Assembly: GCA_021802775.1 (NCBI GenBank) | Contig: JAJZRJ010000003.1 | Span: 42,392 to 106,391, forward strand | Source: Deltaproteobacteria bacterium | Lineage (GTDB): Bacteria > Desulfobacterota > Desulfobulbia > Desulfobulbales > Desulfurivibrionaceae | DNA length: 64,000 bases | Direction of reading: 5' to 3' | Shown: positions 19,032 through 28,668 of the stretch, in pieces | Layout: each line of letters starts with the position of its first letter | Numbering within the stretch: position 1 is the first letter of the stretch | Translations under genes and position numbers: made by a program | Notes under the pieces: model-generated | Told to the model about the DNA's origin: nothing | The model's database searches: none | The model's input: the letters and a program-made list of their open reading frames with translations, nothing else

Positions 19032-20126
19032 GTGACCATGGCTCTTGATGCCAGTCTGACGCGCCGTAGGAAGAAGAAAACCGGCAGCCGCCCGCTCGGG
19101 GGGTGGTTTGCCGGTTTTTTATTGCTGCTGGTCCTGCTGGCTGGCCTGTTGCTGTGGCGCTATGGTCGTACCCCTGGCCCGCTGCATGAGGGCGAGGTGG
19201 TGGTCTTGATTCCGCCGCGCTCCTCATTGAGTGCCATTCAAGGCTATCTGCAAGCCGCGCGGGTCATCCCGCCGGATGGCCGTTTCCAGTGGTATGCCCG
19301 GCTACGTGGCAAGGCCACCCGGCTTCAGGCCGGAGAATATGCCTTCCGGCCGGGCCAGACGCCGGAGGATGTGCTTCAAATCCTGGCTAGCGGCAGAGGT
19401 ATCCGGCACAAGATCACCATCCCGGAAGGATTCTCCATCGCGCAGATCGGCGGCCTGGTGGAGACGGTGGGGCTAGGCACCCGCGAGCAGTTCATCGCCC
19501 TGGCCAAGGACCGAGAGATTCCCCAACGGTTGGGAATCGAGGCAGAGAGCCTGGAGGGCTATCTTTATCCCGATACCTATTATTTCAGCCGGAATCAGAC
19601 CTTGTCGGAGATGGTCACGAGCATGGCGGAGCGGGGGCGCAGGGTACTCGATGAGATGGTGGCCGCCGCCCCGGCCAACCACGGGCTGACCCCGCATCAG
19701 GTGCTCACCCTGGCCTCGATTGTCGAAAAGGAAACCGGCCAGCCCCAGGAGCGGCCGCTGATTGCCAGGGTCTTTCTGAATCGGCTCAGCCAGGGGATGC
19801 GGCTTCAGGCCGATCCCACGGTGATCTACGGCCTCCGCCAGTTTGACGGCAACATCACCAAGGCCGATTTGAAGGCCTCAAACCCCTATAACACCTACGT
19901 GAACTCCGGCCTGCCCCCCGGGCCCATCGCCAGCCCCGGCCGGGAGGCGATTGCCGCTGTACTCAACCCGGCTCCTGGCGCCTACCTTTACTTTGTCTCC
20001 CGCAACGACGGCTCGCACCAGTTCTCCGCCACCCTGGCCGAACACAACCGGGCAGTGAACACCTACCAGCCGAAAAAACCGCCAACGGCGGCAGTTGCCA
20101 GATCTCGTCGAGCAGCCCGGAAATAG
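19032..20126 (+). CDS. mltG: Endolytic murein transglycosylase MltG
   Basis: A 364-residue YceG/MltG family protein. A basic N-terminus (LTRRRKKKTGSRPLGG) precedes one membrane segment (FAGFLLLLVLLAGLLLW) that anchors it in the inner membrane. The LysM-like part is followed by the catalytic domain, with LASIVEKETGQ holding the catalytic Glu near residue 232, then PLIARVFLNRL and RLQADPTVIYGL. It cuts nascent peptidoglycan strands and so sets glycan chain length. Start is GTG 19032 or ATG 19038; neither has a strong ribosome site. Ends convergent with the response regulator gene. Confidence 0.92.
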   Translation: MTMALDASLTRRRKKKTGSRPLGGWFAGFLLLLVLLAGLLLWRYGRTPGPLHEGEVVVLIPPRSSLSAIQGYLQAARVIPPDGRFQWYARLRGKATRLQAGEYAFRPGQTPEDVLQILASGRGIRHKITIPEGFSIAQIGGLVETVGLGTREQFIALAKDREIPQRLGIEAESLEGYLYPDTYYFSRNQTLSEMVTSMAERGRRVLDEMVAAAPANHGLTPHQVLTLASIVEKETGQPQERPLIARVFLNRLSQGMRLQADPTVIYGLRQFDGNITKADLKASNPYNTYVNSGLPPGPIASPGREAIAAVLNPAPGAYLYFVSRNDGSHQFSATLAEHNRAVNTYQPKKPPTAAVARSRRAARK

Positions 20127-20146
20127 GCGCTTGGCGAATTCCCCAG

Positions 20147-21316
20147 CTACACGCCGAGGCTGTCCATCTTGCCCAGCAGGGTCCAGGCGTTGTTGAATTC
20201 GGGGTTCTGTCTGAGGATGCGGTCCAAGGTCTTGCGGGCTCCAGCGTATTCCTTCATCTCCACCAGCAGCACCGCGTAGTTGTAATTGACCAGGTCGTTG
20301 TTCGGGGTGATCTTGAGCGCCCGCTCGTAGTAGTTCCTGGCCCGCTGGTATTCCTTGCGTCTGCGGCAGACAATGCCCATGTGGTTCAGGGTGACGATCT
20401 CCTCGGTCTCGGCGCCGAGGTTTTTGCGCATGATCTCTTCGGCCTCTGTGTCGAGCCCGCAGTTGAGGCATGCCTCGATGAACTTATGGGGCAGGGTGCC
20501 GGCCTTTTTGCTGAGTTTTAATCCGGCCGCCAGCGCCTCTTTGGCCGCTTCGCTCTTGCCCATCCGGTTCTGTTCCAGTGAAAGATCCACGTAGCGGTCC
20601 GCGTTGTTGGGCGACAGTTCGATCCCCTTCTGCAAGGCCGCCACGGCATCGGCGTGGTTATGTTTTTTGATATGGATTCGGGCAAGGCCGTCCAGGGATT
20701 TCACGTAGAGGTCGTTGCTGCAATCCTTGCAACGCTGGTAATTGGCCGCCGCCTCGTCGAGTTCGTCCCGTTTTTCCAGGAGATGGCCCAGGTAGTAGTA
20801 GGTGGCGGACTGGCCGGGCTGGATATCTTTGGCCTTGGTGAGCGATTGCTGGGCGGCATCGAGGCGTCCTTCGTAGAGGTGGCGTTTGCCGGCGTAAAGG
20901 GCGCGATGGTACGGGTCCGGATCGTAGACCTTTTTGAGAGCGGTTTCAACCTTCTGCCGCAAGGCAGCCGGGGTGACCGGCTTGACCAGATAGCCGTCCA
21001 CGTGCTCCTCGGTGATCGCCATGATCCGGTCCATGTCGTCCACCACGGTGATCATGAGGAAGGGCAGATGCCAGTGGTTTTCCGATTTCCGGATGCGTTG
21101 GAGGAGTTGCAGGCCGTCCATTTCCGGCATCAGCAGGTCCGAGAGGACGATATCGATGGGTGGATGGGGGACCTGCACCTTGTCCCACCCCTCCTTGCCG
21201 TTTCTGGCCATCACCACATTGTCGTACCCAAGATTGCCCAGCATGTTGACGAGCAACTGCGCCATGGCGAGGTTGTCCTCGACGACAAGAAAATTGTAGT
21301 GGTGATTGCTGGGCAT
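20147..21316 (-). CDS. Response regulator with TPR repeats
   Basis: A 389-residue protein. Residues about 8-125 are a CheY-like receiver: acidic pocket VVEDN, phospho-acceptor Asp in IDIVLSDLLMPEMDG, a Thr in MITVVDD and a Lys in YLVKPVTPA. The rest is a chain of TPR repeats, for example ATYYYLGHLLEKRDELDEA and RYVDLSLEQNRMGKSEAA. There is no DNA-binding or enzyme domain, so phosphorylation probably acts through protein-protein contacts. No kinase gene is adjacent. It lies 64 bases downstream of the RNase E/G gene on the same strand and could be co-transcribed. Confidence 0.87.
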   Translation of the reverse strand: MPSNHHYNFLVVEDNLAMAQLLVNMLGNLGYDNVVMARNGKEGWDKVQVPHPPIDIVLSDLLMPEMDGLQLLQRIRKSENHWHLPFLMITVVDDMDRIMAITEEHVDGYLVKPVTPAALRQKVETALKKVYDPDPYHRALYAGKRHLYEGRLDAAQQSLTKAKDIQPGQSATYYYLGHLLEKRDELDEAAANYQRCKDCSNDLYVKSLDGLARIHIKKHNHADAVAALQKGIELSPNNADRYVDLSLEQNRMGKSEAAKEALAAGLKLSKKAGTLPHKFIEACLNCGLDTEAEEIMRKNLGAETEEIVTLNHMGIVCRRRKEYQRARNYYERALKITPNNDLVNYNYAVLLVEMKEYAGARKTLDRILRQNPEFNNAWTLLGKMDSLGV

Positions 21317-21380
21317 GGGGAATGGCCTCGTGGGCTGGTTTTTCCTGTTCCGGTTGTGGAAGGGGGCAGGCAGGGCATGG

Positions 21381-23222
21381 TTATTCGCCCTTGATGAACT
21401 CGATTGAGCTCTCCGCCGGGGTCATGGCCGGGTCTGCCTCGATGACGATCTCGGCCTGGTGGCGGCTTTCCAGTTCCACCAGGTCGGCCCGTTTCTTGTT
21501 GAGGATGTACTGGGCCACCTCAATGGGCAGCCGGCAGAGCACCTTTTTCGCCTGGCGCCGGCTCATGCCGGTTTGGATCTGGCGCAGATGCATGAGCGCC
21601 AGGGTCTCCACCGAGCGGATCACGCCGCGGCCCTCGCAGTAGGGGCAGGTCTTGTAGGCGCCGGTGTGGATGGGCGCCGCCATCTTCTGCCGCGATATCT
21701 GCATCAGGCCGAACTTGGAGATCTTGGAGAAATCCACCTTGGCCTTGTCGCGCTTCATGCACTCCCGCACCTTTTTTTCCACCTCGCGGGTGTGGCGGGC
21801 ATCGCGCATGTCGATGAAATCGACAACAATGAGGCCGCCCAAGTCGCGCATCCGCAACTGGCGGGCCAGTTCCTCGGCTGCTTCCATGTTGGCCAGGAAG
21901 ATGGATTCCTCGAAGTCCTTGTCCTTCGAGGTGCGGCCGGAGTTGACGTCGATGGCCACCAGCGCCTCGGTGGGGTTGATGACGATGGAGCCGCCGGAAG
22001 GCAGCGGCACCGTGGGCTGGAACATCTGCTCCACCTGCTTTTCCACGTGGTACTGGTGGAAGAGCGGTTGGGCGCCCTGATGTAGGCGGATCGAGGTTTT
22101 GTTGCGCTGGGTGGCCGGCAACAGCTGGAAGAAGGCCTTGACCTGTTCGAGCGCCTCGGGATTATCCACGAGAATCTCGCGGATATCCGGGGTGTAGTGG
22201 TCGCGGAGGAAGCGGGAGATGATGTTTTGCTCCTTGTAGACCAGCGACGGTGTGGCTTGAGTCTGGCCGCGCTTCTTGATCTCCTCCCACAGGTTGAGAA
22301 GGTAACGCAGGTCCTGGGCAAGGCCGGTTTTGGTGATCTCCTGGCTCGCGGTGCGAACGATGTAGCCGATGCCCTCGGGAATATTGAGGCTTTCCATCAT
22401 CGCCCGCAGTTCGCGGCGTTCGGCTTCGTTGTCGATCTTGCGCGAGATGCCGGCGCTGTCGCTGCCCGGCATCAGCACCAGGTAGCGGCCCGGCAGCGAG
22501 AGGTAGGTGGTGAGCATGGCGCCCTTGTTGCCGGTGGCCTCCTTGACCACCTCCACCAGCACCTCCTGCCCTTTTTTGACCACGTCCTGGATGCGCAGAT
22601 CCTTCCAGTGGGTGTCGGGAGCGACGTCCACGGCATAGTATTCGGGATGGATGTCGCTGAAGGGCAGGAAGCCGTTTTTGACGTGGCCAATGTCCACGAA
22701 GGCGGCCTGGAGATTGGCCTCCACCGCGGTGATCCGTCCTTTGTAGATATTGCCTTTGACCAGGGCCTGGCTCACTGTCTCGATGTGGAAGGATTCGACC
22801 TTGCCGTTTTCCACCACGGCCAGGCGGCATTCCTCCGGTTCATCGGTGTTGATCAGCAGTTTGCAGCCGCCCTTGGAGGGGGGGAGGGCGGATGATGGCG
22901 TTGTTTCGATCGGCTGCTCCGCCGATTCGGCCTGCAGCTGTTGTTCGGCGGCCGGGGGCTTGTCGCGGCGAGAGCGGCCACCGCGCCGGGAAGAACGGCG
23001 GGAGCGCGAGGATCTGCTGCGCGGCTGGGCGTCATCCGTTGCCGGCGGTTCGTTGCCGGAAGGGGTGGGTGAGGTGGTCGGTTGTTCCTTGGGCATGGCG
23101 GTATGGGCCTCAGGGTGTTCGGCAGAGCCGGTGGTGTCTGGGGTTGCTTCCGCGGTGGCCTTTTTGGGCTTCAGCCACTGGCTGACGCGGGAGAATACGG
23201 AAGATGACTGGTCGTCTTGCAT
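21381..23222 (-). CDS. Ribonuclease E/G family protein
   Basis: A 613-residue endoribonuclease of the Rne/Rng family. A disordered, Ser/Arg-rich N-terminus of about 130 residues (SRSRSSRSRRSSRRGGRSRR region) precedes the S1 RNA-binding part (GNIYKGRITAVEANLQAAFVDIG) and the DNase I-like catalytic core (VAIDVNSGRTS, VVDFIDMRD) with its Asp ligands for magnesium. The zinc-link motif CPYCEGRG, used for dimerisation, is present. The protein is long for RNase G and lacks the large C-terminal scaffold of E. coli RNase E. It processes rRNA and mRNA 5' ends. Probably co-transcribed with the radical SAM gene nine bases upstream. Confidence 0.92.
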   Translation of the reverse strand: MQDDQSSSVFSRVSQWLKPKKATAEATPDTTGSAEHPEAHTAMPKEQPTTSPTPSGNEPPATDDAQPRSRSSRSRRSSRRGGRSRRDKPPAAEQQLQAESAEQPIETTPSSALPPSKGGCKLLINTDEPEECRLAVVENGKVESFHIETVSQALVKGNIYKGRITAVEANLQAAFVDIGHVKNGFLPFSDIHPEYYAVDVAPDTHWKDLRIQDVVKKGQEVLVEVVKEATGNKGAMLTTYLSLPGRYLVLMPGSDSAGISRKIDNEAERRELRAMMESLNIPEGIGYIVRTASQEITKTGLAQDLRYLLNLWEEIKKRGQTQATPSLVYKEQNIISRFLRDHYTPDIREILVDNPEALEQVKAFFQLLPATQRNKTSIRLHQGAQPLFHQYHVEKQVEQMFQPTVPLPSGGSIVINPTEALVAIDVNSGRTSKDKDFEESIFLANMEAAEELARQLRMRDLGGLIVVDFIDMRDARHTREVEKKVRECMKRDKAKVDFSKISKFGLMQISRQKMAAPIHTGAYKTCPYCEGRGVIRSVETLALMHLRQIQTGMSRRQAKKVLCRLPIEVAQYILNKKRADLVELESRHQAEIVIEADPAMTPAESSIEFIKGE

Positions 23223-23231
23223 GGTGCGTTG

Positions 23232-24167
23232 TTATGCCTTTTCCGGTTGGTAGTATTCCTTGTGGTGGTGGGCGGTCTTGACCAGCAGGCCCTGGGCCAC
23301 CATCTGCTCCAATGCCTCTGCGGCAGGAGCGGTTTCGAGGTTCAATGCCTCGGCCACGTCGGCCGCGGTGCAGGGCCGCCGGCGGAGCATGGCGAGGATG
23401 GCCGTTGCGTTGGCCGGTTGAAATTTTTCCCGTTCACGGGTGGTGAAATCGGCGAGAATCTCCACCGGTACCGTGAAATGTTGCGCCGCTGCCGTAAGCT
23501 CCGATTGGGAGAGTGGCAGGGCGAAGGATTCCAGCGGTGGCCGGGCCACGCTGTTCAACTGCACCCGGGTCGGGTTGATGCGGGCTACGCTGTCGCGCAG
23601 GGCGGCAAGATCCTCGGGGCCGTCGTTGATTCCCTTGGCTAAGAGGATTTCGAGCCAGTACCGGCCGGCAAATTCCTCGCGGAAGCGAATGAGTCCGTCG
23701 ATCACCAGATCGAGCGGCGCGCAGGCTGCCGACCGGTTGATCTTACGGTAACTCTGCTCACGGGCGGCATCCAGCGAGGGGATGACGATGTCGGCCGGCA
23801 ACAGGTCGTGGCGCACGGCCTGGTCGTGGAGCAGGGAGCCGTTGGTGAGTATGGCCACGGGCTTGGCGGTGCGGTCCTTGAGGTGGCGGATGACAGTGCC
23901 GATGCCGGTATGGAGCGTCGGCTCGCCCGAGGCGGTGATGGTGAAGACATCGAGCCGCTGGGCTGCCGCGGCATCGGCAAGAAACGTGTCGATCTCCGCG
24001 ATGATCTCGCTGGTCGGCACGTATTCCCGGCGTTCGCAGGTGAACTCGGTGGTCGGCCCGATCTCGCAATAGATGCAGTTGAAATTGCAGATTTTCGGGG
24101 GCAGGAGGTCGATACCCAGCGACAGTCCGAGCCGCCGGGAATTCACCGGGCCAAAGATATGCTTCAT
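23232..24167 (-). CDS. Radical SAM protein with C-terminal winged helix
   Basis: About 311 residues. The iron-sulfur motif is CNFNCIYCEIG (CxxxCxxC), followed by the family blocks ITASGEPTLHTGIG and ILTNGSLL. It resembles the uncharacterised MoaA/TYW1-like radical SAM group beginning MKHIFGPVNSRRLGLSLGIDL. A C-terminal segment (ATAILAMLRRRPCTAADVAEAL) looks like a winged-helix domain. Substrate unknown. I chose the ATG at 24167 where family-like sequence starts; the frame is open 18 codons further and no ribosome site stands out. The gene heads a likely operon with the RNase E/G gene. Confidence 0.85.
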   Translation of the reverse strand: MKHIFGPVNSRRLGLSLGIDLLPPKICNFNCIYCEIGPTTEFTCERREYVPTSEIIAEIDTFLADAAAAQRLDVFTITASGEPTLHTGIGTVIRHLKDRTAKPVAILTNGSLLHDQAVRHDLLPADIVIPSLDAAREQSYRKINRSAACAPLDLVIDGLIRFREEFAGRYWLEILLAKGINDGPEDLAALRDSVARINPTRVQLNSVARPPLESFALPLSQSELTAAAQHFTVPVEILADFTTREREKFQPANATAILAMLRRRPCTAADVAEALNLETAPAAEALEQMVAQGLLVKTAHHHKEYYQPEKA

Positions 24168-24432
24168 GCGGGTAACAGTGCCTGCGTGGGGCGTTCGTCG
24201 AAAGTTGGGGGCCATGGACACGGTGCCCGCGCCGTGAGAAAGCCCTAGGCCTCATGGCAGCGCTATCGCCACCAACCGCTCCGCCAACGGTTTGTGGGGT
24301 GAGGCTTTGCCGGATGCCGATGGATTCCCGCAGGCGGAGCATTTTTGTGAATCCATCACAATCTAATTGGCTGATTTTTAACTTAAATCACATCCTGCCA
24401 ATTGGCAAGCCCAATTGTGCATGACTTTTGCC

Positions 24433-24462
24433 TTGACACCTGGGTGCCGCACTGCGTAGATT
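24433..24462 (+). promoter_or_regulatory. ilvD operon promoter
   Basis: TTGACA (24433-24438), an 18-base spacer and TAGATT (24457-24462). It would give a leader of about 155 bases before the ilvD ATG. Confidence 0.65.
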
Positions 24463-24539
24463 CGAAGCGGAGAAGCAGGCAGTAACCGTTGAATTTTGTA
24501 AGGATTCGCAAAAGGCTCCAAATCCGGCGAGCGGGAATG

Positions 24540-24583
24540 GGCAGGCAATGTGTTGCCTGCCGCCGCCTGGCGGCGCATTTTTT
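24540..24583 (+). promoter_or_regulatory. Overlapping leader hairpins with T-run (possible attenuator)
   Basis: Hairpin A is a perfect 9-bp stem (24540-24548 with 24553-24561, loop TGTG). Hairpin B (24559-24564 with 24569-24574, loop GCCT) shares its first three bases with the end of A and is followed by six T (24578-24583), so B looks like an intrinsic terminator and A like a competing structure. Position 42 bases before the ilvD start suggests regulated read-through. Confidence 0.5.
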
Positions 24584-24624
24584 GCGACGCCGACACTGTT
24601 AAAGGCAAGCCACAGGACGATACC

Positions 24625-26295
24625 ATGCGCAGCGATGCATTGCGAAAAGGACTGGAACGGGCTCCCCATCGGTCACTCTTGAAGGCCATGGGCTACACCG
24701 ACGAAGAGATCAACCGGCCGCTCATCGGCATCTGCCACGCCCATAACGAGATCATCCCCGGTCACGTGCACCTCGACAAACTGGTCGAGGCGGTCAAGGC
24801 CGGGGTGCGCATGGCCGGCGGCACGCCGGTCGCCTTTGGCACCATCGGCGTCTGCGATGGGCTGGCCATGAACCACGCCGGCATGAAATATTCCCTGGCC
24901 AGCCGTGAGGTGATCGCCGATTCGGTGGAGATCATGGCCATGGCGCATCCCTTCGATGCGATGGTGCTGGTGCCCAACTGCGACAAGGTGACGCCGGGCA
25001 TGCTGATGGCCATGCTGCGGGTCAACATCCCGGCGGTGATGGTGAGCGGCGGACCGATGCTCACCGGGCGTTTCCGCGGCAAGGACGTGCATCTGGTCAG
25101 CGTCTTCGAGGGGGTCGGCCGCGTCAAGGCCGATACCATGAGCTATGAGGAACTGTGCGAGCTGGAGGAAAAGGCCTGCCCGGGCTGCGGTTCCTGTGCC
25201 GGCATGTTTACCGCCAATTCCATGAATTGCCTGGCCGAGGCCATTGGTCTGGCCCTGCCCGGCAACGGCACCATCCCGGCGGTCTCCGGTGCTCGCATCC
25301 GGCTGGCCAAGAAAGCCGGCATGGCGGTCATGCACCTCCTGCAAGAGAATATCCGGCCGCGCGACATCGCCACCCGCGAGGCCTTTGAGAACGCGATGGC
25401 GGTGGATATGGCCCTGGGCTGCTCCACCAACACGGTACTTCACGTGCCGGCCATTGCCAAGGAGGCGGACGTCGAGTTGCCGCTGGCCCTTTTCAACGAG
25501 GTGAGCGGCAAGGTTCCCCACATTTGCAGCCTGATTCCCGGCGGCAGCCACAGCATGCAACAGCTCGACGAAGCCGGCGGCGTGCCGGCGGTGATGGGCG
25601 AACTGCTCAATACCGACGAGGGGTTGAACCTCGACGCGCTCACCGTCACCGGCAAGACCCTGCGGGAGAACCTGGAGGAGGTCAAGGTGCTGGATGCCGA
25701 TGTCATCCGGCCGGTGGACGAGGCTTACCACGAGGTGGGCGGTATTGCCGTACTCTACGGCAACCTGGCCCCGGAGGGCGCGGTGGTCAAGCAATCGGCC
25801 GTGGCGGATGAAATGCTCATCCATACCGGCCCGGCCCGGGTTTTCAATTCCGAGGCCGAGGCGCAGTCCGCGATTCTGGATGGCAAGATCAAGAGCGGCG
25901 ACGTGGTGGTCATCCGCTACTGCGGCCCGAAAGGCGGCCCGGGCATGCCGGAGATGCTCTCGCCCACCGCGGCGATCATCGGCATGGGGCTCGGAAAGAA
26001 AGTGGCCCTTATCACCGATGGCCGTTTCAGCGGCGGCACCCAGGGCGCCTGCATCGGCCATGTCTCGCCGGAGGCGGCGGATGGCGGCCCCATTGCCCTG
26101 ATCAACGAAGGGGACAAAATCAGCATCGACATTCCCAGGCACACCCTGGAATTGAAGGTCGCGTCGGCGGAACTGGAAAAACGGCGCGAGAAATGGCAGC
26201 CGCCGGCCCCGCGGATCACCAGTGGCTACGCCGCCCGTTACGCGCGGCTGGTAACCTCCGGCAGCACCGGCGCGGTACTCAAGGATTCTTTCTAG
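24625..26295 (+). CDS. ilvD: Dihydroxy-acid dehydratase
   Basis: A 556-residue enzyme, matching the usual IlvD length. It dehydrates 2,3-dihydroxy-isovalerate and -methylvalerate, the shared step in valine, leucine and isoleucine synthesis. The iron-sulfur cysteines are in NCDKVTPGM and [18 protein letters not shown], and the C-terminal substrate site includes GGPGMPEML and [10 protein letters not shown] start at the ATG giving [18 protein letters not shown], the family N-terminus; the frame is open 25 codons further into the leader hairpins. The lptD gene follows after 23 bases. Confidence 0.96.
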   Translation: MRSDALRKGLERAPHRSLLKAMGYTDEEINRPLIGICHAHNEIIPGHVHLDKLVEAVKAGVRMAGGTPVAFGTIGVCDGLAMNHAGMKYSLASREVIADSVEIMAMAHPFDAMVLVPNCDKVTPGMLMAMLRVNIPAVMVSGGPMLTGRFRGKDVHLVSVFEGVGRVKADTMSYEELCELEEKACPGCGSCAGMFTANSMNCLAEAIGLALPGNGTIPAVSGARIRLAKKAGMAVMHLLQENIRPRDIATREAFENAMAVDMALGCSTNTVLHVPAIAKEADVELPLALFNEVSGKVPHICSLIPGGSHSMQQLDEAGGVPAVMGELLNTDEGLNLDALTVTGKTLRENLEEVKVLDADVIRPVDEAYHEVGGIAVLYGNLAPEGAVVKQSAVADEMLIHTGPARVFNSEAEAQSAILDGKIKSGDVVVIRYCGPKGGPGMPEMLSPTAAIIGMGLGKKVALITDGRFSGGTQGACIGHVSPEAADGGPIALINEGDKISIDIPRHTLELKVASAELEKRREKWQPPAPRITSGYAARYARLVTSGSTGAVLKDSF

Positions 26296-26318
26296 GCACG
26301 GCGTACGGGCGGCAATCA

Positions 26319-28661
26319 ATGCACCGACGCGTGGCAACAGAAAGAAGGGCAGGGCATTGGGCCGCCGCGCTGGTGGGGTTCCTGGCACTGCTCTGCCCGC
26401 TGGCCGGTTGGGCCAAGCCGGTACCGTGGGAAATCACCGCCGATACCCTGATCCATTACGAAAACCCCAAGAGCATTTTTGCCGAGGGCAACGTGGTGCT
26501 GGTCCGTCCCAAGGAGGCCGGTCCGCCGCTCACGATCACCGCGGACTGGATGCGCTACGACGTGGAACTGGGGCTGGTCAAGGCTCGCGGCCATGTCTTC
26601 ATCGAATCGCCGGGCGGCGATGAGGTCTCGGCCGAGGCGGCCAAGCTCGATCTCAATACCCAGATCGGCACCATGGAAGACGCCACCATCTTCACGGCGG
26701 ACAATCATCTCTACATCAAGGGCAAGACGGTCGAAAAGACCGGCGAATTGACCTATACCCTGCATGGCAGCCGGATCTCCGCCTGCGAACCGGTCGAGGG
26801 CAAGCGCCAGGCCTGGGCCATCGAAAGCAAGCGGGCCAGGATCACCGTGGACGGCATGACCCACCTGTTGCACCCCAGGCTGGAGGTGAAGGACGTGCCG
26901 GTGGTCTATTCCCCCTACATGGTCGTGCCGACCAAGACCAGGCGGGAGACCGGTTTTCTTTTCCCGGAATGGTCGCATTCCAGCCGTGATGGTTTTACCC
27001 TGCTGGCGCCCTTTTTCATCAACCTCTCGCCCAGCGCCGATGTGACCCTCTACCCCAACTACATGACGGAGCGTGGGTTGATGTACGGCGGCGAGTTCCG
27101 TTATGCCGCCGGCCCGCGTTCCCAGGGGCTTTTTTTGCTCAGTTATCTGCGGGATGACCTGGCTGATACCGATAACGACGAATACAAGAGCGACCGCCTG
27201 GTGCGCGATGCCCAGAGCCGCTACTGGCTGCGCGGCAAGGCCGACCACGACTTCGGCAGCGGCCTGGTGGGGCGTCTTGATCTGGACCTGGTTTCGGACC
27301 AGGATTTCCTGCAGGAGTTCAAGGAAGGATCGCTCGGCTACGACAAGAACAAGATGGAGTTCAGCCGGATGTTCCGCCGCGATCTCCAGGAGGCGAGCCT
27401 GACCGACCGGGAGTCCACGGCCCAGCTGGTCAAAAGTTGGGCCGATATGGTGCTGAGCGGCGAACTCCGTACCATTCAGGATGTGCGGAACGATCTGATT
27501 CTGAGTACCAACGACGGCGACGGAACCCTGGAGTCGGGAGAGGTCGTCAGTCGTGACAAGCGCGTCAGTCCGCTGCAGGCCCTGCCGCGTCTTGATTTCA
27601 CCGGCCGGGTGCCGTTGGGCATGAAACGGCTCAGCTTTGCCTGGGACACGGAATATGTGAACTACTGGCGGGAGCGCGGGACCGGCGCCCACCGGCTCGA
27701 CCTCCACCCCCAGCTCATCACCCCGCTGCCCCGCGGCGGCTGGATCGAGGGCAAGATCACTACCGGCGTCCGGGAAACCGCCTATGAGATCCAGACCAAC
27801 AAGAACAGTGACTGGACCTACGATCGTTTCCAGGAGCGCACTGCCTTTGACTTTGAAGGAAACATCGCTACCCTGCTCATGCGGGACTTCGATGTCGCGC
27901 TGGGGGGCGCCACGTGGCTGGAGCACACCATCCGGCCCAACCTCATCTACTCCTATGTGACCCGGACCAGTGAGGCGGAGTTGCCGAGCCTCGACAGTGT
28001 GGATCGCCTTGAGTATGGGCAGCGCAAAAGCATTAAAAATTGGCTTACCTACGAGTGGAATAATTATTTCGACATCGGCGGTGATGACGGCAAGGAGAAC
28101 TTCTGGAATCGGCAACTGGCGCAGTTCAAGGTGTTCCAGACCTATGACCTGCGCGAGAACCGGATCGAGTTGACCAGCCCAACCGATCAGCGCCGGGAGT
28201 TCTCCGATGTCCGGTTCGATCTCCAGGCCTATCCCTGGGCGCCGCTGCTGCTTCGCTACCAGACCAATCTGAGTGTCTACGGCCAGGGGGTCACCCGCTA
28301 CGAGCTCATGGGGCGCTACACTACCCCCTGGAAGGCGAGCTTTTCCCTTGATTACCGCTACCTCCGGCACAGCGGTATGCTGGAGCCTTATTTCTACACC
28401 ACCTTGGGCGAATCGCAGCACGACCTCCAGGCCACGGTCAATACCCCGCTTACCGCGACCCTTACCGCCTACGGGTATATCAACAAGTCCTTTTCCACCG
28501 ACCACACGGTGGAATCGACCCTCGGTTTCCTCTACAAACCGGAATGCTGGCTGATGGAGGTGGAGATGCGGCGTTCCACGGCCGGTGAACAGAGCATCAT
28601 GATCATCTTCTCGTTGGATGGCATTGGCCGGGCCTTCCGCTGGGGGAAGGATAACGTCTAG
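26319..28661 (+). CDS. lptD: LPS-assembly protein LptD (OstA)
   Basis: A 780-residue outer-membrane protein. A signal peptide (ALVGFLALLCPLAGWAKP) is followed by the periplasmic OstA/LptA-like jellyroll (PWEITADTLIHYENP), and then a large beta-barrel ending in alternating aromatic strands (RRSTAGEQSIMIIFSLDG). LptD with the lipoprotein LptE inserts lipopolysaccharide into the outer leaflet. Start is the ATG at 26319; the frame is open further upstream within ilvD. Disulfide cysteines of the E. coli protein are not clearly conserved. It lies in an ilvD-lptD-DHH-mltB run. Confidence 0.93.
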   Translation: MHRRVATERRAGHWAAALVGFLALLCPLAGWAKPVPWEITADTLIHYENPKSIFAEGNVVLVRPKEAGPPLTITADWMRYDVELGLVKARGHVFIESPGGDEVSAEAAKLDLNTQIGTMEDATIFTADNHLYIKGKTVEKTGELTYTLHGSRISACEPVEGKRQAWAIESKRARITVDGMTHLLHPRLEVKDVPVVYSPYMVVPTKTRRETGFLFPEWSHSSRDGFTLLAPFFINLSPSADVTLYPNYMTERGLMYGGEFRYAAGPRSQGLFLLSYLRDDLADTDNDEYKSDRLVRDAQSRYWLRGKADHDFGSGLVGRLDLDLVSDQDFLQEFKEGSLGYDKNKMEFSRMFRRDLQEASLTDRESTAQLVKSWADMVLSGELRTIQDVRNDLILSTNDGDGTLESGEVVSRDKRVSPLQALPRLDFTGRVPLGMKRLSFAWDTEYVNYWRERGTGAHRLDLHPQLITPLPRGGWIEGKITTGVRETAYEIQTNKNSDWTYDRFQERTAFDFEGNIATLLMRDFDVALGGATWLEHTIRPNLIYSYVTRTSEAELPSLDSVDRLEYGQRKSIKNWLTYEWNNYFDIGGDDGKENFWNRQLAQFKVFQTYDLRENRIELTSPTDQRREFSDVRFDLQAYPWAPLLLRYQTNLSVYGQGVTRYELMGRYTTPWKASFSLDYRYLRHSGMLEPYFYTTLGESQHDLQATVNTPLTATLTAYGYINKSFSTDHTVESTLGFLYKPECWLMEVEMRRSTAGEQSIMIIFSLDGIGRAFRWGKDNV

Positions 28662-28668
28662 TCTTTTC

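Larger units (their letters stand above)
24168..24624. other. Divergent intergenic region, radical SAM gene / ilvD
   Basis: About 457 bases. The left half has no feature I can name. The right half carries a rightward promoter (24433-24462) and a pair of overlapping hairpins ending in a T-run (24540-24583) in the ilvD leader; both are listed separately. No open frame rich in Ile, Val or Leu codons was found in the leader. Confidence 0.5.

Noticed and set aside
24433..24624. T-box riboswitch upstream of ilvD
   Set aside because: No TGGNACCGCG-type antiterminator bulge sequence is present; GGGTGCCGC near 24442 is within the promoter spacer, not in the leader.
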